From Siculibacillus sp. (GTDB taxonomy: Bacteria > Pseudomonadota > Alphaproteobacteria > Rhizobiales > Ancalomicrobiaceae): DNA of 35,635 bases. Below are positions 21,013 to 29,486 of this stretch, piece after piece. Position numbers and translations under genes: made by a program. The notes under the pieces were generated by a model, which saw only the letters and a list, made by a program, of their open reading frames with translations, was not told where the DNA came from and made no database searches. Location: NCBI GenBank assembly GCA_030247555.1, contig JAOTSD010000039.1, positions 1-35,635 of the forward strand. The letters run 5' to 3'. Every line of letters starts with the position of its first letter. Within the stretch, counting starts at the first letter, position 1.

Positions 21013-22260
21013 TCACTCTCCGACGAGCGGAGAGACCGTGCCACCGGCCCGACGACCGACGTCGCCGATGCGGTCACCGAGGTGTGCACGCGTGTCGGGG
21101 TCGAAGACCGCGATCGGGGCGGAGACGGCGAGACTCGCCGCGGAACCGACGGTGCCGGCCGCCCCCATCGCCACCGCGCCGAGGCGATCGGCGAGGCCGA
21201 CCCGATCCTCCGACACCTTCTGGCCGGCGATCAGGCGGCTGCCGAGCAGGCGCACCACCTCGGGGCTCTCGGCGAATTTTCCGTGGGCCAGTCTGTCGCC
21301 GGTCTGCAGTGCCGTCAGGTCGAGGACGGTCACGCCGTCGCCCTCGAGCCGCGACCGGTAGGGCTCCTGCGTCGGGTCGATGGCGCCGAGGCGGTCGACC
21401 CCGCCGGCGAGCCGTTTCGACAGGCCGAGGGCCTTGTCGTCGCGCGAGACGAAGAGTGTGACGCGCGGCGTCGCGCCGATGCGCCGGATCTGGCGTTCGA
21501 AGACGTCGACGTCGAGGTCGGGCGAGGCGAGAATGACATTGCCGATCTTCTTCGGCACGCCGCCGTGGATGGCCAGACCGCGCAACGCCTCCAGCGCCAG
21601 CCACGACCCCATCGAATGGGCCATCACCGTCACCTCGGAGACGTCCGGCGCTTCGCCGGCGGCGCGCAGCAGGTTCTCCAGCGTGTCGCGCGACCAGTTG
21701 GTGCTCTCCCGGTCGTAGACGTAGTCGAAGACCGATCCGCGCGACGGCCAGGTGAAGAGCACCGGCGCGAAATCGGTGCCGCTGTCGTGGACGATCTGGG
21801 CGAAGCGATAGACCGCCTCCTCGTAGCGGGTGTTGAAGCCGTGGACGAAGAGCAGGACACGGCGCTTGCCGGTGGCGCGGAACCAGGGCCGACCATCGCG
21901 GTCGGCGATCGAGTCGTTGTGGACGACGGCGAAGCTCTTCGCCGGGTCGGCGGGCGACGACGTCGGCCACTGGATCTCGCCGACCTGCCGGACGGAGGCG
22001 GGCGGGATCGACACGACCACCCGATTCATCGAGGCGTGGTCGCCGCGTTCACCGCCGAAGGGGCGAGCCGGATCGGCGGTGGGATTGCGGGTGGTGACCA
22101 CCAGCATGTCGACGTTCGAAGTTCCCTCGGCCGAGAGCGTCGTCGGCTCCATCACGCCGTCGGGACGGCCGCCGCAACCGGCGAGCGCGACGGCGAGCGT
22201 GATCGCGGCGGCGCGCGCCACGTTCCGTGTCCAGGATGTCGGCGATAGACCGCGCATCAT
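21013..22260 (-). CDS. Lipoprotein alpha/beta hydrolase (DUF900 family)
   Basis: The 415-aa product begins with a lipoprotein signal ending LAVALAGC, with lipidation expected at C29. The alpha/beta-hydrolase core follows: LLFVHGFNTRYEEAVYRFAQI (oxyanion region), FTWPSRGSVFDYVYDRES and the nucleophile elbow VMAHSMGSW with S216. DUF900 proteins share this HGFN...WPS...HSMG pattern and are probable esterases or lipases of unknown substrate. The C-terminal third (about 300-415) is alanine/glycine-rich and less conserved. Two adjacent ATG codons (22260 and 22257) are possible starts; no strong ribosome binding site decides between them. This is the last clearly core gene before the accessory region. 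Confidence 0.88.
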   Translation of the reverse strand: MMRGLSPTSWTRNVARAAAITLAVALAGCGGRPDGVMEPTTLSAEGTSNVDMLVVTTRNPTADPARPFGGERGDHASMNRVVVSIPPASVRQVGEIQWPTSSPADPAKSFAVVHNDSIADRDGRPWFRATGKRRVLLFVHGFNTRYEEAVYRFAQIVHDSGTDFAPVLFTWPSRGSVFDYVYDRESTNWSRDTLENLLRAAGEAPDVSEVTVMAHSMGSWLALEALRGLAIHGGVPKKIGNVILASPDLDVDVFERQIRRIGATPRVTLFVSRDDKALGLSKRLAGGVDRLGAIDPTQEPYRSRLEGDGVTVLDLTALQTGDRLAHGKFAESPEVVRLLGSRLIAGQKVSEDRVGLADRLGAVAMGAAGTVGSAASLAVSAPIAVFDPDTRAHLGDRIGDVGRRAGGTVSPLVGE

Positions 22261-22628
22261 ACCGGATTTCCGCCCCCCGGGATTCGTCGCCGGCGGCGGC
22301 CCGAGATCCCTCGTCCCGTTTACCGAGACGAGCGACCGGTCACAACCCGGTGGGCGCCGGGCGATGCGGATTTCGTCGCGCCGTGGCGATCCGGGCGCAG
22401 GTCTCCGCGAGTTCAGCCCGCGGCCTTCTCGCTGCCCTTCTCCACCACGATGTACTGAAGCGGTAGTGCAGTCGTGTACTTGATCTGCTCCATGCAATCA
22501 TTTCATGGCTGTTTTCCGCCATTTCCGAAATGCCGATCGGAAATCTTCACCGTGAAATTCACCGTCTCGCCTCTTCCCCAGCCCCCTTTCCGGGTATAGA
22601 TTCGATACTTGGAAATTCGGGAGGCATC
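22261..22628. other. Core-to-accessory boundary region
   Basis: This 368-bp gap lies between the lipoprotein gene and the first accessory gene. Base composition drops to A+T-rich around 22490-22625. It contains dyads at 22520-22544, a GTAT-N7-ATAC inverted repeat near 22596-22610 and a 26-codon minus-strand open frame (22413-22493) without a ribosome binding site. If the accessory block was inserted, its left end is probably here, but I see no tRNA or obvious att duplication. Confidence 0.5.
22520..22544 (+). promoter_or_regulatory. Overlapping dyads, probable operator for the first accessory gene
   Basis: CATTTCCGAAATG (22520-22532) has 6-bp inverted arms around one base. ATTTCCG (22521-22527) is also repeated inverted as CGGAAAT (22538-22544). 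They lie about 85-110 bp upstream of a small DNA-binding-type gene, as expected for an autoregulated operator. Confidence 0.45.
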
Positions 22629-22829
22629 ATGACCGACACGACCCGCCCTCAGAAACGACCGATCGGGCGCCCCCGCTCAAATTCGATCGTGTTCAATCTG
22701 CGCTTATCCCCCACCCTGCTCGCCGCCGTGGACGCCGCGCGCGACCCGCTCACCGGCGAGACCCGACAAGCGGCGATCCGCCGCCTGCTCGTCGCCGGGC
22801 TCGCCTCGACAGGGGAGCCCGCGCCATGA
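22629..22829 (+). CDS. Small predicted DNA-binding protein (ribbon-helix-helix-like)
   Basis: The 66-aa protein has a basic N-terminus (RPQKRPIGRPRS, AT-hook-like GRPR), a short strand SIVFNLRLSP and two helices (TLLAAVDAARD and TRQAAIRRLLVAGLAS). This strand-helix-helix order fits ribbon-helix-helix regulators such as those of plasmid copy control or antitoxins. GGGAGG precedes the ATG at 22629. It overlaps the next gene by ATGA, so the two are translationally coupled. No toxin-like partner is recognisable. Confidence 0.65.
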   Translation: MTDTTRPQKRPIGRPRSNSIVFNLRLSPTLLAAVDAARDPLTGETRQAAIRRLLVAGLASTGEPAP

Positions 22830-23206
22830 CGAGGCCCCATGACGCCGCCCTTGCGGCCGACCTCGCCCGCGACCGGCGCGCCATCCTGCGGCGTGAAGCT
22901 CTTCGACAGAGCGCGGTCGACGAGGCGGGCCTTGCGATGGTGCGTGAAGCGATCGACCGCGCCCGTCTCATGGAGTGGCGGGCGAGCGCCGAGGCGATCG
23001 AGCACGAGGCCCGAACCCGGCTCGAGGCAGCGCGGACGGCACGCGCGGTCGGACGCCGCAGCCCCGAGGGCTTGGACCTCGCCTACCGTGATGCTCTCGC
23101 CCGCGAGGCGCGGCCCGCCATGATCCCCCGCCCGGCGCGGCGTCGTGGTCGCGGCCTCCTCGCCGCCTTTTTCACCGGCCTCGTGGTTGGGCTCTTCGGA
23201 GGCTGA
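22826..23206 (+). CDS. Small helical protein with C-terminal membrane segment, unknown
   Basis: I do not recognise this 126-aa protein. Residues 1-75 are charged helix rich in Arg, Glu and Ala (DLARDRRAILRREALRQ, EWRASAEAIEHEARTRLEAAR), likely a coiled coil. A basic stretch (RPARRRGRG) precedes a C-terminal hydrophobic segment LLAAFFTGLVVGLFGG, so it is probably tail-anchored with the N-terminus in the cytoplasm. The start overlaps the previous stop (ATGA), with GGGGAG 8 bases upstream. Confidence 0.65.
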   Translation: MTRPHDAALAADLARDRRAILRREALRQSAVDEAGLAMVREAIDRARLMEWRASAEAIEHEARTRLEAARTARAVGRRSPEGLDLAYRDALAREARPAMIPRPARRRGRGLLAAFFTGLVVGLFGG

Positions 23207-23278
23207 CCCCTCTCCCCCGCGTCGCCTCCCCGGCTCGGGCGGCGCGGTTCCTCGGCAGGGCCGACCAAAGGCAAGACC

Positions 23279-23485
23279 ATGACGCACACCCTCCTCGTCT
23301 CGACCTTCTATGTCGGGCTTCCGATCCTCGCCCTCGCGGCCGTGCTGATACTCTGGACGGCGATCTACGCGCCGCTGCACTACGTCGGCCGCGCCATCCT
23401 GCGGCGTCGTCTCGACCGGGCCGCACTCGCCTCCCTCGGCGCCGTGGTCTTCGCCCTCGGTATCGGTGGAGCCCTCGCCGGCTGA
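23279..23485 (+). CDS. Small membrane protein with two helices, unknown
   Basis: The 68-aa product has hydrophobic segments at about residues 5-30 (LLVSTFYVGLPILALAAVLILWTAIYA) and 48-67 (AALASLGAVVFALGIGGALA), joined by a basic loop RRRLDR. The topology suggests a helical hairpin in the inner membrane with a cytoplasmic loop. It follows the coiled-coil protein by 72 bp and is followed by a strong terminator, so these three genes form one unit. Small membrane proteins of this type occur in phage lysis and plasmid modules, but no function can be assigned. Confidence 0.6.
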   Translation: MTHTLLVSTFYVGLPILALAAVLILWTAIYAPLHYVGRAILRRRLDRAALASLGAVVFALGIGGALAG

Positions 23486-23526
23486 CCGGACAGGCGCGGC
23501 AATCCCCAAGATCAGCGCCGCGCCTC

Positions 23527-23562
23527 GCCCCCGCTTCGGACCCGACCCGAGGCGGGGGCTTC
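23527..23562 (+). terminator. Intrinsic terminator ending the first accessory operon
   Basis: GCCCCCGC-TTCGG / CCGAG-GCGGGGGC forms a 13-bp stem with one wobble pair and a 7-nt loop, followed by TTCTCCT, 41 bp after the small membrane protein gene. Confidence 0.75.
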
Positions 23563-23628
23563 TCCTCCCCCGGACTGCCACAATTGTGCCTTATTTCAGG
23601 CTATGCTGACGCAACCCCTTGCTCTGAG

Positions 23629-23657
23629 TTGACATACTACACAACACGCCACATGCT
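23629..23657 (+). promoter_or_regulatory. Probable sigma-70-type promoter
   Basis: A perfect -35 box TTGACA (23629-23634) is followed 17 bp later by CATGCT (23652-23657), a weak -10. It lies just after a terminator in an A+T-rich patch and about 95 bp before the next gene, so it probably drives the tape-measure-like operon. Confidence 0.55.
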
Positions 23658-23752
23658 CAGCGGCGTGGCGTCGCCTCGACGCCTTCTCGTCGGCGGGGGT
23701 GGTCTTTGCCGTTCATCCCCGCCGACGGGTCCAACGGCAAGGACCAGAGCCC

Positions 23753-24046
23753 GTGAAAACCCCCGAATCCAGCCCCATTTCGCCCGCGCGGCCCGACTTC
23801 GCCACCGCGCTTTCGGTCGTGCTCGAGGAGATCCGCGAGGCGGACGGAAGCCTCGCCGGCCTCGGGCAAGGGCTCGGTGTCAGTCTCGGCGAATCACTGA
23901 TCGAACCCCTCGCCGACCGGCTGGCCGACGTTCTCGCGGAGCGGGTCGCCGCGCGGGTCGCTTCCCTGCTCGTCGACGATCTCGCGGAAGACCTCGCTCG
24001 ACGCCTGCCGATCATCGCCGGCCGCACTCGCGGCGCGACCAACTGA
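23753..24046 (+). CDS. Small amphipathic helical protein, unknown
   Basis: The 97-aa product starts at GTG, nine bases after AAGGA. I do not recognise it. A proline-rich N-terminus (KTPESSPISPARP) leads into a long helix in which charged and hydrophobic residues alternate (EPLADRLADVLAERVAARVA, then LLVDDLAEDLARRLP), suggesting a coiled coil or oligomer. It sits 17 bp before the tape-measure-like gene. In tailed phages this slot is often filled by tail assembly chaperones, but no frameshift site is visible and the resemblance is only positional. Confidence 0.55.
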   Translation: MKTPESSPISPARPDFATALSVVLEEIREADGSLAGLGQGLGVSLGESLIEPLADRLADVLAERVAARVASLLVDDLAEDLARRLPIIAGRTRGATN

Positions 24047-24063
24047 ATTCAGAGGGCCGGACC

Positions 24064-27000
24064 ATGACCGACTTCGTCGAACGCGCAACGCTCCAACTGA
24101 TCGACCAGTCGTCAGCGGCGGCGGCAAAGATCAATTCCGAAATGGTCAAGCTCGCAGCGACGGCGAAGCGCACGGCCGCCGCCTTCGCTTCGATCAAGAG
24201 CCCGGCGCTCGGGACCGCCATAGAGCAGGCCCGCCGCCTCTCGGGTGAGCTTTCCAAGATCAATTCGAAGGCGGTCGCTCCCCGTGTCGACGCGGCCTCG
24301 ATCGTCGCCGCGGCCGGTGCGGCGGCCAAGCTCCATGCCGCGCTGGTGAAGGCCGGCGCGGTCAAGATCTCCCCCGTCCAGGTGGCGAAGGCGGCGACGC
24401 AGCCGGCTCCGAAGGCGACCACCGCCCGCCCCCAGGTGATCACGCCTCGCCTGCCCACGGTCGGCCCCGTTGCCGAGATCCCGCCGACGATCGGGACAGC
24501 GCGGATCGAAGACGCGGCCCGCCGCCTCGCCGCCATGCGCCGGCAACAGGCCCTCGCCCTCGCAGCCGAGGAGGCCCGCGCCGCCAAGATCGCCGAGCGT
24601 GAGCAGGTCCAGGCCGCGCGTCGGGTCGCGGCCGAAGAGGCCCGTGCGGTTCGTGCCGCCGCAGCCGAACAGCGCCGGGTCGACCGGGAAGCGAAGACGG
24701 CGGCGAGAGACGCCGCTCGCGATGCCCGCGATCGGTCCCGCGCGGCCCTGGCGGCGGCACGAGAACAAGCGGTCGAGCTTCGCCGCTCCGAGGTCCAGGC
24801 GGCACGTACCGCTCGTGACTCGGCCCGCGCGGCCAAGATCGCTGACGAGGCATCGATCGGTCACAAGATCGGATCGGCCTTCGCCGACACGGCGCGGGCC
24901 GCCGCATATGAGATCGGCCGTCGGATCGGGCGCGGTGTCCTCGAGGCCGGCAAGGAAGGTTACAAGGCCGCGGAGACTTCGGACGCCCGGCTTCGGCTCC
25001 TCGACGTTACCCCGGCGAAGCGGGCGCAAGCCGAGGTCGAGGCCGCGAAGATCGCTGCTTCGTCCCGAACTTCGATCTCGCGTGGCGAGGCCGGCGGGCT
25101 GATCGCCGAAACTCTGCCCATGACGCGTGGCGACGTGGCGGCGGCGGCCGACCTCGCGCAAGTCATGGCTGAACAGGCGGCGACGCTACAGACGCTCGGC
25201 GCCTCCGCGAAGGACGCCAACAATCAGATGATCCTGATCGCGAAGGCAGCGGAGCAGACAGGCCAAGTCTTCGATGAACATGGCAAACTCGACGTCGGGG
25301 CGCTGAAACAGGCGTTCGCCAACTACACGCAGGCGATGATTCAGGGCGGACGCGAGATCTCGCCGCGGGAGTGGTTCACTTTTGCGAAGAATGCCGGCGC
25401 GGCGAAATACGCTCTATCCGACGAAGGTAGGCTCGCCGCCGCGCAGTTGATCGAGACCTTGGGCGCGGCGAAGACCGGCACGGGCTTGAACCAGTTGGTC
25501 AAGCAATTGCAGGGCTACAACGTCACGAAGGAAGTCCTCGCCAACCAAGCCAAGTTCGGGCTGGTCACGACGAAGGAAGTCCCGGCTGGCACCACCGCCG
25601 GGACCAAGCGTACCAAGCTGGTTCGTGACGAATCGACGTTGGGCAAGGAATTCTTCGAGAATCCGGTGCAGGTCGCCGCCGCGCGGTTGACCGAGATCAT
25701 GAAGCGCGAGGGGCTGGACCCGAAGTCCGACGAGGACATTCAGAAGATCGCCCGCGCGGTCACTTCCGACCGCACCGCGACGAACATTCTGATCGCGGCG
25801 ATCAAGGAACAAGCGCAGATCACCTCTGCCGTGAATGCCGCCAAGGCCCGCAATGTCTCGCCCGACAAGGTCGCCGCGGACAATGCGCAGTCGGGGCAAC
25901 TCGCCTTCAATAAGGCATCCGAGGCGACGAAGTCCGCGGCCGGCGCGGCGATGCAGTCATTGAACGATGCGGCGATTCCTGCCCTCCGCGCCTATGCCAA
26001 TGTTGCGAACAAGGCCGGCGAATTCTTCAAACAGCCGGGCGGCGAGGACAGGCCGGGCCGCGCCCTCGGTGCCGGCGCGCTCGTCGGTGCCGGCGTTGTC
26101 GGTGCGAAAGCCATGATCGATTGGGCCGGCCCGCTGAACGTGTCGGCCGTGGCGCTCGGGGGTTCCGCCACCGCCTTGACCAGCGCGGCTGCGGCGCTCT
26201 CGGCTGCGGCACGGGTCCAGACGGCGGGCGGCGCCACGGGCAAGGCCGGCGCGGCCGGCGCCACGGGTGCGGCCGTTGCCTCCCAGGCGGCGGCGAAGCC
26301 GGGTTTGCTCGCCACCACGGGCAAGGTCGCCACGCGCGGCCTCGGGGGCTTCGCCATCTCGGGCGCGGGTGATCTCGCCGGGGATCTCGTCGGCGGGGTC
26401 CAGGGCGCGCTGATCAAACTCGGCTCCGATGCCGTCGCCGGAGCCATGGTCGGCTCTGCTTTCGGTCCATGGGGCGCGGCGATCGGTGCGGTTGTCGGAG
26501 CCGGGGCCTCGCTCGCACTCCGCGACGAAGTGATGCAGGCGGCGAAGGACGCCACGAAATCACTGACCGGGGTCGACCTGCCGAAGGCGATCACCGATTT
26601 CGCGACAGGGGAGAAGGACAAGATCGGCGGCAACGGCCGTGATCCGGAACTCGACCGGCTGATCGAGTACGAGAAGCGCGCCTTCGCTGATCTCACCCGC
26701 GCGGCCGACCAGCGGGCGTCGGCCCTCACCGAAGAGGCGCGGCGCTCAGCGGACGGCGCCCTCGCGGCGGCGGAAGGTCGCCTCGCCGGCATCACGCAGG
26801 CCCTCGCCGATCGCCGGGAAACTCTTGCCAGCGACGCCGCGGAGAAGAGCCGCTTCACGGGCGCCGAGGGGTTCAACCCCCGCGAGGAGGGCGCTGATCG
26901 AGCCTCCCGGCGTCGTCTCGAGGCGGCGCTCGCCTTCGATGAACAGGATGGCGCCGATCGTGCGGCCCTGCGTGCGGCACGAGCCGGGACGCTCGCGGCC

Positions 27001-27579
27001 GAACAGAAGATCGCAGAGGGCAAGGCCCGCGCGGCCGACGCCGTCGCGAGGTTCGCCGCCGACTACGAGGCGCGCCGGAAGGCGATCGGGCGGGAGAAGG
27101 TCGACGAAGCCGTTCGCGCGGCCAAGGCGAACGCAGAGCGGGTCAACGCCGAGCGACAGAAATCGACGGCAGGTGGCATCGCTGAGGAGGAAGCCGCACG
27201 GCTCCGCGCCCGCGCTTCCGAGGCAGCGGCGGAAGCTGGTCGGGAGGTATCGCGAGCCCGCGCCCTCGGCAACCTGTCCGGTGGATTCGAGACCGGCGGC
27301 AGCTTCGGTGGAGATCTTGCCGAGCAGTTCAAATCGACGATCGAAGGTGGTGCAGATCGATTCTCCTCGGTGTTCGGGGAAGGCATCGGCCGCCTCGAGG
27401 GCGCGGGCGAATCCTTCCGCTCGGGAGCCTCCTCTGGCGCGGAACTGATCGCGGGCGCCGGTCGTGACGCGGCCTCGGCCATCGCCTCGGCTCTACGAAC
27501 CCCGATCACGATACAGACCCCCGGCGCGGCGCCGGCTGCCCCGAAGGCGGCGAACACTGGCACGCTCGCGCCGCAGTGA
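24064..27579 (+). CDS. Large alanine-rich coiled-coil protein, phage tail tape-measure-like
   Basis: The 1,171-aa protein opens TDFVERATLQLIDQSSAAAAKINSEM, similar to N-termini of tape-measure proteins in alphaproteobacterial prophages. Long charged helices follow at about residues 155-270 (repeats of ARAAKIAEREQV and AEEARAVRAAAAEQRR). A globular middle spans about 300-640. A hydrophobic Gly/Ala region at about 650-830 (ALGAGALVGAGVVGAKAMI, SAFGPWGAAIGAVVGAGAS) resembles the membrane-inserting part of tape measures. A second coiled coil fills about 870-1090. The start at 24064 has GAGGG upstream, although the frame is open from 23584. If it is a tape measure, its length would set a tail of roughly 170 nm, but no other tail gene is visible. 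It could instead be a large structural protein of another kind. Confidence 0.6.
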   Translation: MTDFVERATLQLIDQSSAAAAKINSEMVKLAATAKRTAAAFASIKSPALGTAIEQARRLSGELSKINSKAVAPRVDAASIVAAAGAAAKLHAALVKAGAVKISPVQVAKAATQPAPKATTARPQVITPRLPTVGPVAEIPPTIGTARIEDAARRLAAMRRQQALALAAEEARAAKIAEREQVQAARRVAAEEARAVRAAAAEQRRVDREAKTAARDAARDARDRSRAALAAAREQAVELRRSEVQAARTARDSARAAKIADEASIGHKIGSAFADTARAAAYEIGRRIGRGVLEAGKEGYKAAETSDARLRLLDVTPAKRAQAEVEAAKIAASSRTSISRGEAGGLIAETLPMTRGDVAAAADLAQVMAEQAATLQTLGASAKDANNQMILIAKAAEQTGQVFDEHGKLDVGALKQAFANYTQAMIQGGREISPREWFTFAKNAGAAKYALSDEGRLAAAQLIETLGAAKTGTGLNQLVKQLQGYNVTKEVLANQAKFGLVTTKEVPAGTTAGTKRTKLVRDESTLGKEFFENPVQVAAARLTEIMKREGLDPKSDEDIQKIARAVTSDRTATNILIAAIKEQAQITSAVNAAKARNVSPDKVAADNAQSGQLAFNKASEATKSAAGAAMQSLNDAAIPALRAYANVANKAGEFFKQPGGEDRPGRALGAGALVGAGVVGAKAMIDWAGPLNVSAVALGGSATALTSAAAALSAAARVQTAGGATGKAGAAGATGAAVASQAAAKPGLLATTGKVATRGLGGFAISGAGDLAGDLVGGVQGALIKLGSDAVAGAMVGSAFGPWGAAIGAVVGAGASLALRDEVMQAAKDATKSLTGVDLPKAITDFATGEKDKIGGNGRDPELDRLIEYEKRAFADLTRAADQRASALTEEARRSADGALAAAEGRLAGITQALADRRETLASDAAEKSRFTGAEGFNPREEGADRASRRRLEAALAFDEQDGADRAALRAARAGTLAAEQKIAEGKARAADAVARFAADYEARRKAIGREKVDEAVRAAKANAERVNAERQKSTAGGIAEEEAARLRARASEAAAEAGREVSRARALGNLSGGFETGGSFGGDLAEQFKSTIEGGADRFSSVFGEGIGRLEGAGESFRSGASSGAELIAGAGRDAASAIASALRTPITIQTPGAAPAAPKAANTGTLAPQ

Positions 27580-27592
27580 AGGACTTGACTGG

Positions 27593-28555
27593 ATGACGAT
27601 CGACTTTCAGAACATCCTGGCGGCCTTCGGGCCCGCCGCGCTCGCCGAGGGTGCGAAGCCGGCGGCGGGGGCCTTGCCTCCCCCGTCGCCGCCCACCCCC
27701 GGCTTCGCCGCGGCTCCCCAGGCGACCCCAGCCTTCGAATTCACCACTGCCCCATGGCCAGTCACAGACGAAGCTGCGGATGGCCTCGACGAGCAGGACG
27801 CCGAGCGCGAGGCAGCGCGGGAATTCGCTGGCGAAATGGAACGCGCGGCGAGGTTGAGGGCTCGCAAGCGGCGTCTCGAGTTGGAAGCCGAGATCCGCGC
27901 CGTCGACCCTTGGCACGCTGAGGCCGCGCGGGCGAACTCTGCTCGGCAGAATGCCCGACGCCTTGCTCGGCTGGCAGCGAAGAAGGCCGGCGTCACCGAC
28001 CATGCGGAGATCGAGCGCCTCGCCAACGAAGCGGCGGCGAAGGTGGTGAAGCCGGCGCCGACCGTGCCGCACGGGTCGCGGTGGACGGGCGAAAGCGGCC
28101 TCGACATTGGAATCCCGGTCGACGAAGACCTTCGCCGCGACGTCGCCCGGAAGAGGCAGCGCGGCACGTCCAGGGCGATCGATGCGGTCTTCGTCGATGA
28201 AGGCCCCGAACTTGCAGAGACGATCATCGGACTGGCGCGGGGAGCCGAGACCGACCACGTGAAATTCCGCGCCGCGAGCTACGTCGTCGACCGCGCCCAC
28301 GCCGCCGGGCGGGCGCTCGACCTCGGCGACCTGGCGGCGGAGATCGCCCGCATGCCGGCATCCCGCGCGGTCGATGCGGTCGCCCTCGCCGTGCTCGAGG
28401 GCCGGCTCACCACCGCCGACGGCGAACTCGCCATGAAGCTCTGCGAGGCAAGAGTTGCGGCCCTTCAGATCGACGACCTCCTCGGGCGCATCGACCAGTT
28501 GCAGGCGCGAATTGCCGACCTCGCGGCGAAGTCGGCCGCGCCTCCTCGGGAGTGA
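27593..28555 (+). CDS. Unknown 320-aa helical protein of the accessory operon
   Basis: I cannot assign this protein. It has a proline-rich N-terminal linker (PPPSPPTPGFAAAPQ, about 30-45), an Arg/Ala/Glu-rich coiled coil (about 70-150, with ARLRARKRRLELEAEIRAVDP) and a C-terminal helical domain (about 195-320). The segment ELAETIIGLARGAETDHVKF followed by RAASYVVDRAHAAGRAL recalls the helical repeat seen in some terminase-small-subunit-like and homing proteins, which is a weak lead. AAGGA lies nine bases before the ATG, 13 bp after the tape-measure-like gene, so they are co-transcribed. Confidence 0.6.
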   Translation: MTIDFQNILAAFGPAALAEGAKPAAGALPPPSPPTPGFAAAPQATPAFEFTTAPWPVTDEAADGLDEQDAEREAAREFAGEMERAARLRARKRRLELEAEIRAVDPWHAEAARANSARQNARRLARLAAKKAGVTDHAEIERLANEAAAKVVKPAPTVPHGSRWTGESGLDIGIPVDEDLRRDVARKRQRGTSRAIDAVFVDEGPELAETIIGLARGAETDHVKFRAASYVVDRAHAAGRALDLGDLAAEIARMPASRAVDAVALAVLEGRLTTADGELAMKLCEARVAALQIDDLLGRIDQLQARIADLAAKSAAPPRE

Positions 28556-28561
28556 ATGCCC

Positions 28562-29152
28562 ATGCGCACACTCTCTCGATCGGCAGTCTCCCGAGTCGAA
28601 GCCGCCTTGGATCTAGCCGAGCGTCGATTCGAGGCGGCGACCGGCGCGGAGATGTTGACCGCGCGGGCCTCGGCACGACTCGGGCTGATCTTCGCCGAGG
28701 CGGAAGGCGGCGCGGCGATCGAGCACCCTGCGGCCGTGGCGCCCGGCGATGGGGCAATGGTGCTCCGCATCGCCATGGTGAAGTCGGGCCGCTTCATCGA
28801 CCCGGCCGGCGGATTCTGCGATGCTCCCGAACCACCACCCATGCCCGAGCCCGAGGTGGCGGCGCCGGCCGAGGTGCAGCCGGTGCAGCCGGTCGAGACC
28901 TTCCATGTCGACGACGAACTTGCAGCGATTGCCGCCGCCGGGGGCGAGACGACGGAGCTTGGTCGGCTGCTCGCCGCCGCGCGGGAGGAGAAGCGCCACC
29001 CTCGGGTCGAGCCCGATGGACGCCAGATCGCGCCGCCTGAGGTGATCCGCGCTCCATCACCACCGCCCGTGCGCCTCGCCATGCCGCCGGCTGGTGCCGC
29101 GCCGGCCGAACCACTGCCCTCGGCGAGCGGAATGCGCGTCGTGACGCCCTAG
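28562..29152 (+). CDS. Unknown 196-aa protein, last gene of the plus-strand accessory operon
   Basis: Unrecognised. The first 90 residues look folded (RVEAALDLAERRFEAATGAEML, then GDGAMVLRIAMVKSGRFIDP). The rest is low-complexity proline/alanine/glutamate (PEPPPMPEPEVAAPAEVQPV), with a short helix near residue 130 and another proline-rich tail. Two ATGs are in frame (28556 and 28562); the second has GGGAG at the better distance of nine bases. It starts six bases after the previous stop, so it is coupled to it. Confidence 0.6.
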   Translation: MRTLSRSAVSRVEAALDLAERRFEAATGAEMLTARASARLGLIFAEAEGGAAIEHPAAVAPGDGAMVLRIAMVKSGRFIDPAGGFCDAPEPPPMPEPEVAAPAEVQPVQPVETFHVDDELAAIAAAGGETTELGRLLAAAREEKRHPRVEPDGRQIAPPEVIRAPSPPPVRLAMPPAGAAPAEPLPSASGMRVVTP

Positions 29153-29184
29153 CATCACAGCGCTGCGGCGCTACAGCATCATCG
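29151..29184. repeat. Copy 1 of the TCACAGCGCT / GCGCTACAGCATCA repeat
   Basis: TCACAGCGCT (29155-29164) then GCGCTACAGCATCA (29167-29180). The same two words, overlapped, occur at 30576-30594. The two copies flank the 350-aa minus-strand gene in the same orientation. Confidence 0.55.
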
Positions 29185-29486
29185 GTTCACTTAGGATGGT
29201 CGAGCGCGATCGGTTCACTATTGCCGATTCCATCGACGCGTTTCCGCCCTCGATCGCCTCTCCGAGCGGCCCCGGCGCTGGTATCGTTGGAGCATACCCA
29301 ATTCGCATCGGTAGAAAGACGAGGCCGGGAGCCCCCTGCTACGGAAACCCCCCGGCCTCGCTTCTCCGACCCGAGGGTCGAAGCTCTGAAATGGTAGGGG
29401 CCGACGACCGCCTATCGCCGGCCCCCCGGCGAGGTGAACCACCCCCGCCTCCTCGCGCCGTGGGACGACCGCGCAGGGTGTTCTGA
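29153..29486. other. Convergent intergenic region with hairpins and repeats
   Basis: This 334-bp gap lies between the end of the plus operon and the end of the minus operon. It contains a copy of the GCGCTACAGCATCA repeat at the left, ATCGGTTCACT twice 28 bp apart (29180 and 29208), a terminator-like hairpin at 29320-29360, and GGGGCCG...CGGCCCC at 29397-29425. I see no gene. Confidence 0.6.
29320..29360. terminator. Terminator-like hairpin between convergent operons
   Basis: A perfect 10-bp stem (CGAGGCCGGG / CCCGGCCTCG) with a 21-nt loop, followed on plus by CTTCTCC. Its place between convergent genes supports a bidirectional role. Confidence 0.55.

Noticed and set aside
22413-22493. Minus-strand 26-codon open frame (EQIKYTTALPLQYIVVEKG...)
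   Set aside because: The composition is protein-like, but it has no ribosome binding site, is very short, and matches no family I know. It could be the tail of a lost gene.
22629-23206. Toxin-antitoxin pair
   Set aside because: The first gene could be an antitoxin-type ribbon-helix-helix protein, but its coupled partner is a coiled-coil membrane-anchored protein unlike any toxin family I recognise.
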